DNA of 43,171 bases, taken from positions 1 through 43,171 of the forward strand of contig VXIS01000377.1 in assembly GCA_008704415.1 (NCBI GenBank), given 5' to 3'. Origin of the DNA: Sphaerosporella brunnea (taxonomy: Eukaryota > Ascomycota > Pezizomycetes > Pezizales > Pyronemataceae). Numbering within the stretch: the stretch's first letter is position 1; every line of letters begins with the position of its first letter. Made by a program: the position numbers and the translations under genes. The notes below the pieces were generated by a model that saw only the letters and a list, made by a program, of their open reading frames with translations, had not been told where the DNA came from and did not search any database. Positions 39,946 to 43,171 of the stretch are shown in pieces.

Positions 39946-40242
39946 TCAGCGCAGCCCGAATCTAACGGCGTACAGAAGCCGGAAGGATTTCACAAACTCA
40001 ACAACAATCCGGCGCACGCGGTCGGTCGCACCGCGGCTGTTGCGGAGGCTGAGCAGCTGCGCTCGCATTGCCGCCTCAACGGCGACCCGCTGAACGTCGG
40101 AACGCCATATGGCTCTGCGCTCCAACTGTTGCAGAGTCCAGTTGACGGGGACCGTGCAATGGGCGGTGGAGTGCCCGCCAGGACAGAGTTGACATCGGTG
40201 CCTACGCACCACAAGCTGGAAGCCGTCGTTGGTAGCGGACAT
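39946..40242 (-). CDS. Zinc-knuckle-like protein (right-arm copy)
   Basis: Identical mirror copy of 38823-39119. See that entry for the description. Confidence 0.55.
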   Translation of the reverse strand: MSATNDGFQLVVRRHRCQLCPGGHSTAHCTVPVNWTLQQLERRAIWRSDVQRVAVEAAMRAQLLSLRNSRGATDRVRRIVVEFVKSFRLLYAVRFGLR

Positions 40243-40858
40243 GTTGTTGATGTGGTGGTGTAGCGTTGTGCGGAGCAGAAGAAAGGGTTAGGGCTAACCC
40301 TAGGACGCAGTCGCTGTGTGGGACAAAGGCGTTGACGTACTGCATTCTGCCGAGCCTGATATGATCCGTGGTCAGGCGGTCAACCTGCTCGTCGGAGCGC
40401 TTGTCGAGCATCGGGACATGGTAGTTGAATGCGATGATGGCGAGGATGCCCGGAAAAACAACAGACGAAAAGACCCCCAGGGTCCCACCCGCCACCGCCT
40501 TGATGGCCGGCTCGGCCATTTTGGTGGCATTGGCCACCACAGTGAAGGGATTCACAGCGTTCAGGATGTCTGCCCAAAACGAAGTCGGGACCGCGGACGG
40601 AGCGGAGGTAGGGGCTGCAGAGGCGGCAGAGGCGGCAGAGGCGGCAGAGGCGGCAGAGGCGGCAGAGGCGGCAGAGGCGGCAGAGGCGGCAGAGGCGGTC
40701 GGCTCGTCGGTAGGGATAGCCGAAGCGCCGTTGATGATGCAGGTAACCTGGTAGACAGCAGAAGCGCCGTTGATGATGCCGGTAACCTGGAAGACAGCAG
40801 AAGCGCAGTTGATGATGCTGGTAACCTCGCCGGTAGGGACAGCAGAAGCGCCGTCCAT
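40202..40858 (-). CDS. Rearranged membrane-protein gene (right-arm copy)
   Basis: Identical mirror copy of 38207-38863, including the number of GCCTCTGCC units. Such simple repeats normally change length quickly, so identity here argues for a very recent or artefactual duplication. Confidence 0.5.
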   Translation of the reverse strand: MDGASAVPTGEVTSIINCASAVFQVTGIINGASAVYQVTCIINGASAIPTDEPTASAASAASAASAASAASAASAASAASAAPTSAPSAVPTSFWADILNAVNPFTVVANATKMAEPAIKAVAGGTLGVFSSVVFPGILAIIAFNYHVPMLDKRSDEQVDRLTTDHIRLGRMQYVNAFVPHSDCVLGLALTLSSAPHNATPPHQQHVRYQRRLPACGA

Positions 40859-40863
40859 GATGG

Positions 40864-41163
40864 TCAGCGCAGCCCGAATCTCACAGCATACAGAAGGCGG
40901 AAAGATTTCACAAACACTACAACAATCCTGCGCACGTGGTTGGTCGCACCGCGGCGCTGGCGGAGGCTCAGCAGCTGCGCTCGAACGGCCGCCTCAACGG
41001 CGACCCGCTGAACGTCGGAACATCAAATCTTTACGCGCTCAAAGGGTGGGAGAGTCCAGGCGATCGGGACAGTACAATGGGCGGTGGTGTGCCCACCTGC
41101 ACACAGTAGACATCGGAGTCTACGCACCACGAGCTGGAAGTTGTTGTCGTTGGTTGCCGCCAT
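40864..41163 (-). pseudogene. Zinc-knuckle-like gene, broken copy (right arm)
   Basis: Identical mirror copy of 37902-38201, with the same stop in place of Trp. Confidence 0.7.
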
Positions 41164-41339
41164 GTTGTTGATGTGGTGGTCTAGCGTTATGCGGAGCAGC
41201 TAGAATCCTGCCATCTCGCGGCCGTGTGACCGGGTAGGAGACCGTTTTTTTTTGGCCTAAACAACCAGTGAATGCCAATTCGAATCTTGTTCCACTGGTT
41301 GGTCCGCCTGCCCTTCTGTTTCCACCGCGGGGTCCAGAT

Positions 41340-41603
41340 TCACAATGAATAGGAACACAGTTCCCTGTACTCCTTTACTGCTTTGGAAATCGTGTAGCAG
41401 TTATGGTAGTCGGAAAATGCGGGGGTGTCTTTCGCAGCGGCTAAATATGCCTGCTTTTGATTTCCGTCGGTGTAGCTCACCGGCTGGGTGCAAATCTTGA
41501 CACCAGAAGCGGGTCCAGTCTGCTCTTGAAGGTATGCCAGCAGGGTCATCCACGTCTGCGTCTTTGTTCTTGTATCAAAGCGGGCATTCAAGAGATAAGC
41601 CAT
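41340..41603 (-). CDS. Unknown 87-residue protein (right-arm copy)
   Basis: Identical mirror copy of 37460-37723. The acidic short frame is mirrored at 41604-41711. Confidence 0.4.
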   Translation of the reverse strand: MAYLLNARFDTRTKTQTWMTLLAYLQEQTGPASGVKICTQPVSYTDGNQKQAYLAAAKDTPAFSDYHNCYTISKAVKEYRELCSYSL

Positions 41604-42357
41604 GTTATGTGAGAAAGCGCCGCTCGACTGATAGATTGATGGCAGGGGTGATCGGGACGTCTCTTATCTCCGCGTGCTCGTGCTCTTCGGTCTCCTCCTC
41701 TTCAGACTCCATCTCTCAGATGCCGGGAATGATTGACTGGTGGGCCCTGGTAGGGGCAGAGGTCGCACGGTGGAGGAGTTGAGAACTTCGTTGTTTCACC
41801 CCGCGTCAGGCCTCAAGACGGGACCTGGCACTATCGCCACGTCGGGCACGGCAGTTGCTGTGAATGTTGATCTTTTAAAGAAGAGTCTGTTCTAGATGGC
41901 GCAGCCTTGGACCAACTGTTGCCATTGCGTTCAAGGCAAAAGGCCTCTCGGTTTGCCTCCGTCAGCAAAAGACGGTTCATGGTGCAATTATCGACCATCC
42001 ACTGAACGTCACCCCACCCCCTAGGACTAAGCCTACTCCTGGGGCCGGCGGCCAGGCTGCACGCAACAGCCGGCAGGCCGTACTCGAAAATCGTCGCGCC
42101 CAAATGCGCTGGTCCTGGGCGGGAGAAGGTTGTTCTGCTCCACTGTGCTCGCCACACGCAGCGAGACCCCCTTGCGGTGCTTCACTACTTCACTACATAT
42201 CACTCTGTGTAAATATGCACCTGCCGACACATGGGAGAGACTAGAATGCGCTTCTACGACGCAATCTGGCTCCTGACGCCACCTTTAATCGCTAAAAGCC
42301 CCGTGGCCTTCGGGGTAGAATGAGTTCCATGGTCGGAGCTTATCATCGCCAGTGCCA

Positions 42358-42849
42358 TCATTGCGTGGCGTGGGCATCAGCATGGCGTCGACCCAAGCCC
42401 CTCTTCCGGTGCGTCTGTACTCTCTTTGGCTTTTCTCTAAGCTTCCGACCAGCCCGACAGCTTAACGTTGCTACAATCGCTTTTGCGGCCGGCGCGGACA
42501 GTTCTAAGCCCTGTAAGAAACGAGGTTGACCACGTAAACAGGCCGCTCCTGAAATCTCAGCCTCAGCTACCGGCCACCTGGTCGATTCTAGCCAGGTTGC
42601 AGACATTGTGGCTGCCGAGACTGCCAGAGCGGCATCCAGCACTGTAGGAAATGGCCTGCGGTGCTCCGGGAGGAACAAAGGGTTCGCTGCTAAAGTTTTA
42701 ATTTTCAAACAATGTGTACCAGCAGGCAGAGAAAAAGCTAATAAACTCACTTGTAGCAGCAAATGAGGCTTGTCGGGAAGCACGGCAAGCTTTCCATGAC
42801 GCGGAGGGTTCTGACGGAGGCAGGGGTTCTTGGAGTTGACATTGGCCAC
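42358..42849 (-). CDS. Unknown 163-residue open frame (right-arm copy)
   Basis: Identical mirror copy of 36214-36705. Confidence 0.25.
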   Translation of the reverse strand: MANVNSKNPCLRQNPPRHGKLAVLPDKPHLLLQVSLLAFSLPAGTHCLKIKTLAANPLFLPEHRRPFPTVLDAALAVSAATMSATWLESTRWPVAEAEISGAACLRGQPRFLQGLELSAPAAKAIVATLSCRAGRKLREKPKRVQTHRKRGLGRRHADAHATQ

Positions 42850-43171
42850 GGGCAGTTCTTTGTAGTTACATAATCAATTTACAGTCACGTTCCGTGTGTA
42901 AAGCTGTATAAACGCTGTATAAGTGCGCAATCGATGATTTGCTGGCTGCGCGGTATATACACCGGGCGCTGCATAGATTCTGTATTGAATGCTGTATAAA
43001 CTCTGTATAGACTCTGTATAAAGTAAACCAAACCACCACCAAGTTAGCTATTGGCTGGGGTTCGGGTTCGGGTTTGCAATCACGAGCAGAATTAGTCCGA
43101 TGAATACACGGGCAATGCTTAGAGCTCTGCAGAGATGTGCGGTCCGGAGTCGGCGAAGTAGCACTATCCTA

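Larger units (their letters stand above)
35892..43171. repeat. Giant palindrome, at least 3.64 kb per arm
   Basis: The sequence from 35892 reads the same on the opposite strand from 43171 backwards, with the axis between 39532 and 39533 and no spacer (centre TTGGCCAATATATTGGCCAA). Mirror positions sum to 79065 near the axis and 79063 beyond the A run at 37810-37820 (11 A against 9 T at 41245-41253). I found no other difference in the stretches compared, including all paired open frames. The right end is set by the window, so the true arm may be longer. Confidence 0.97.

Overview
The window looks like subtelomeric or otherwise repeat-rich nuclear DNA of a filamentous fungus. Supporting signs are short TTAGGG-type tracts, spliceosomal introns of about 50-120 bp with GT...AG ends and CTAAC/CTGAC-type branch sites, chromodomain Ty3 elements, an F-box-like gene, an actin-regulator-type SH3 gene, and a fungal mix of MULE, hAT and TA-flanked MITE elements. 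I cannot name the species. No CRISPR, prokaryotic operon, rRNA or convincing tRNA was seen.

Positions 1-4705 are a nest of Ty3-type LTR elements. Element A (minus, cut by the window edge, LTR 329-609) sits in the gag of element C (minus, LTR 1568-1897). Next to it is the 3' half of a decayed plus-strand element D (pol 2080-4168, LTR 4204-4705). Positions 4750-9326 carry a spliced gene for a small secretory-pathway protein with two membrane segments (4750-5562), an unknown helical protein (7792-8247), fragments of a DEAD-box helicase, and an intact spliced SH3-domain gene (8945-9326). Positions 9590-13650 hold degenerate repeats, transposase remnants and interstitial telomeric tracts.

Element B (13663-19191, minus) is a full-length Ty3 chromovirus with two 281-bp LTRs, a 4-bp target duplication, a textbook -1 frameshift signal between gag and pol, and a self-priming type primer site. 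It is inserted in the tail of a dead BED-hAT transposase gene (19196-19926). Then come an internally deleted MULE (20338-21628), a TA-flanked MITE, a 72-bp minisatellite and a two-exon unknown gene (22633-23181). Positions 23700-35890 are gene-poor: an F-box-like gene (26209-26733), two more MITEs, decayed coding repeats (31789-32740) and one unplaced exon-like ORF.

From 35892 to the window end, the sequence is a nearly perfect giant palindrome with its axis between 39532 and 39533. The arms differ, as far as I could compare, only by 2 bases in an A/T homopolymer. Each arm carries the same small genes: two copies of a zinc-knuckle-like protein gene (one broken) and a rearranged copy of the two-membrane-segment protein gene. 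The palindrome is either a very recent inverted duplication or a fold-back assembly/read artefact. The sequence alone cannot decide which.
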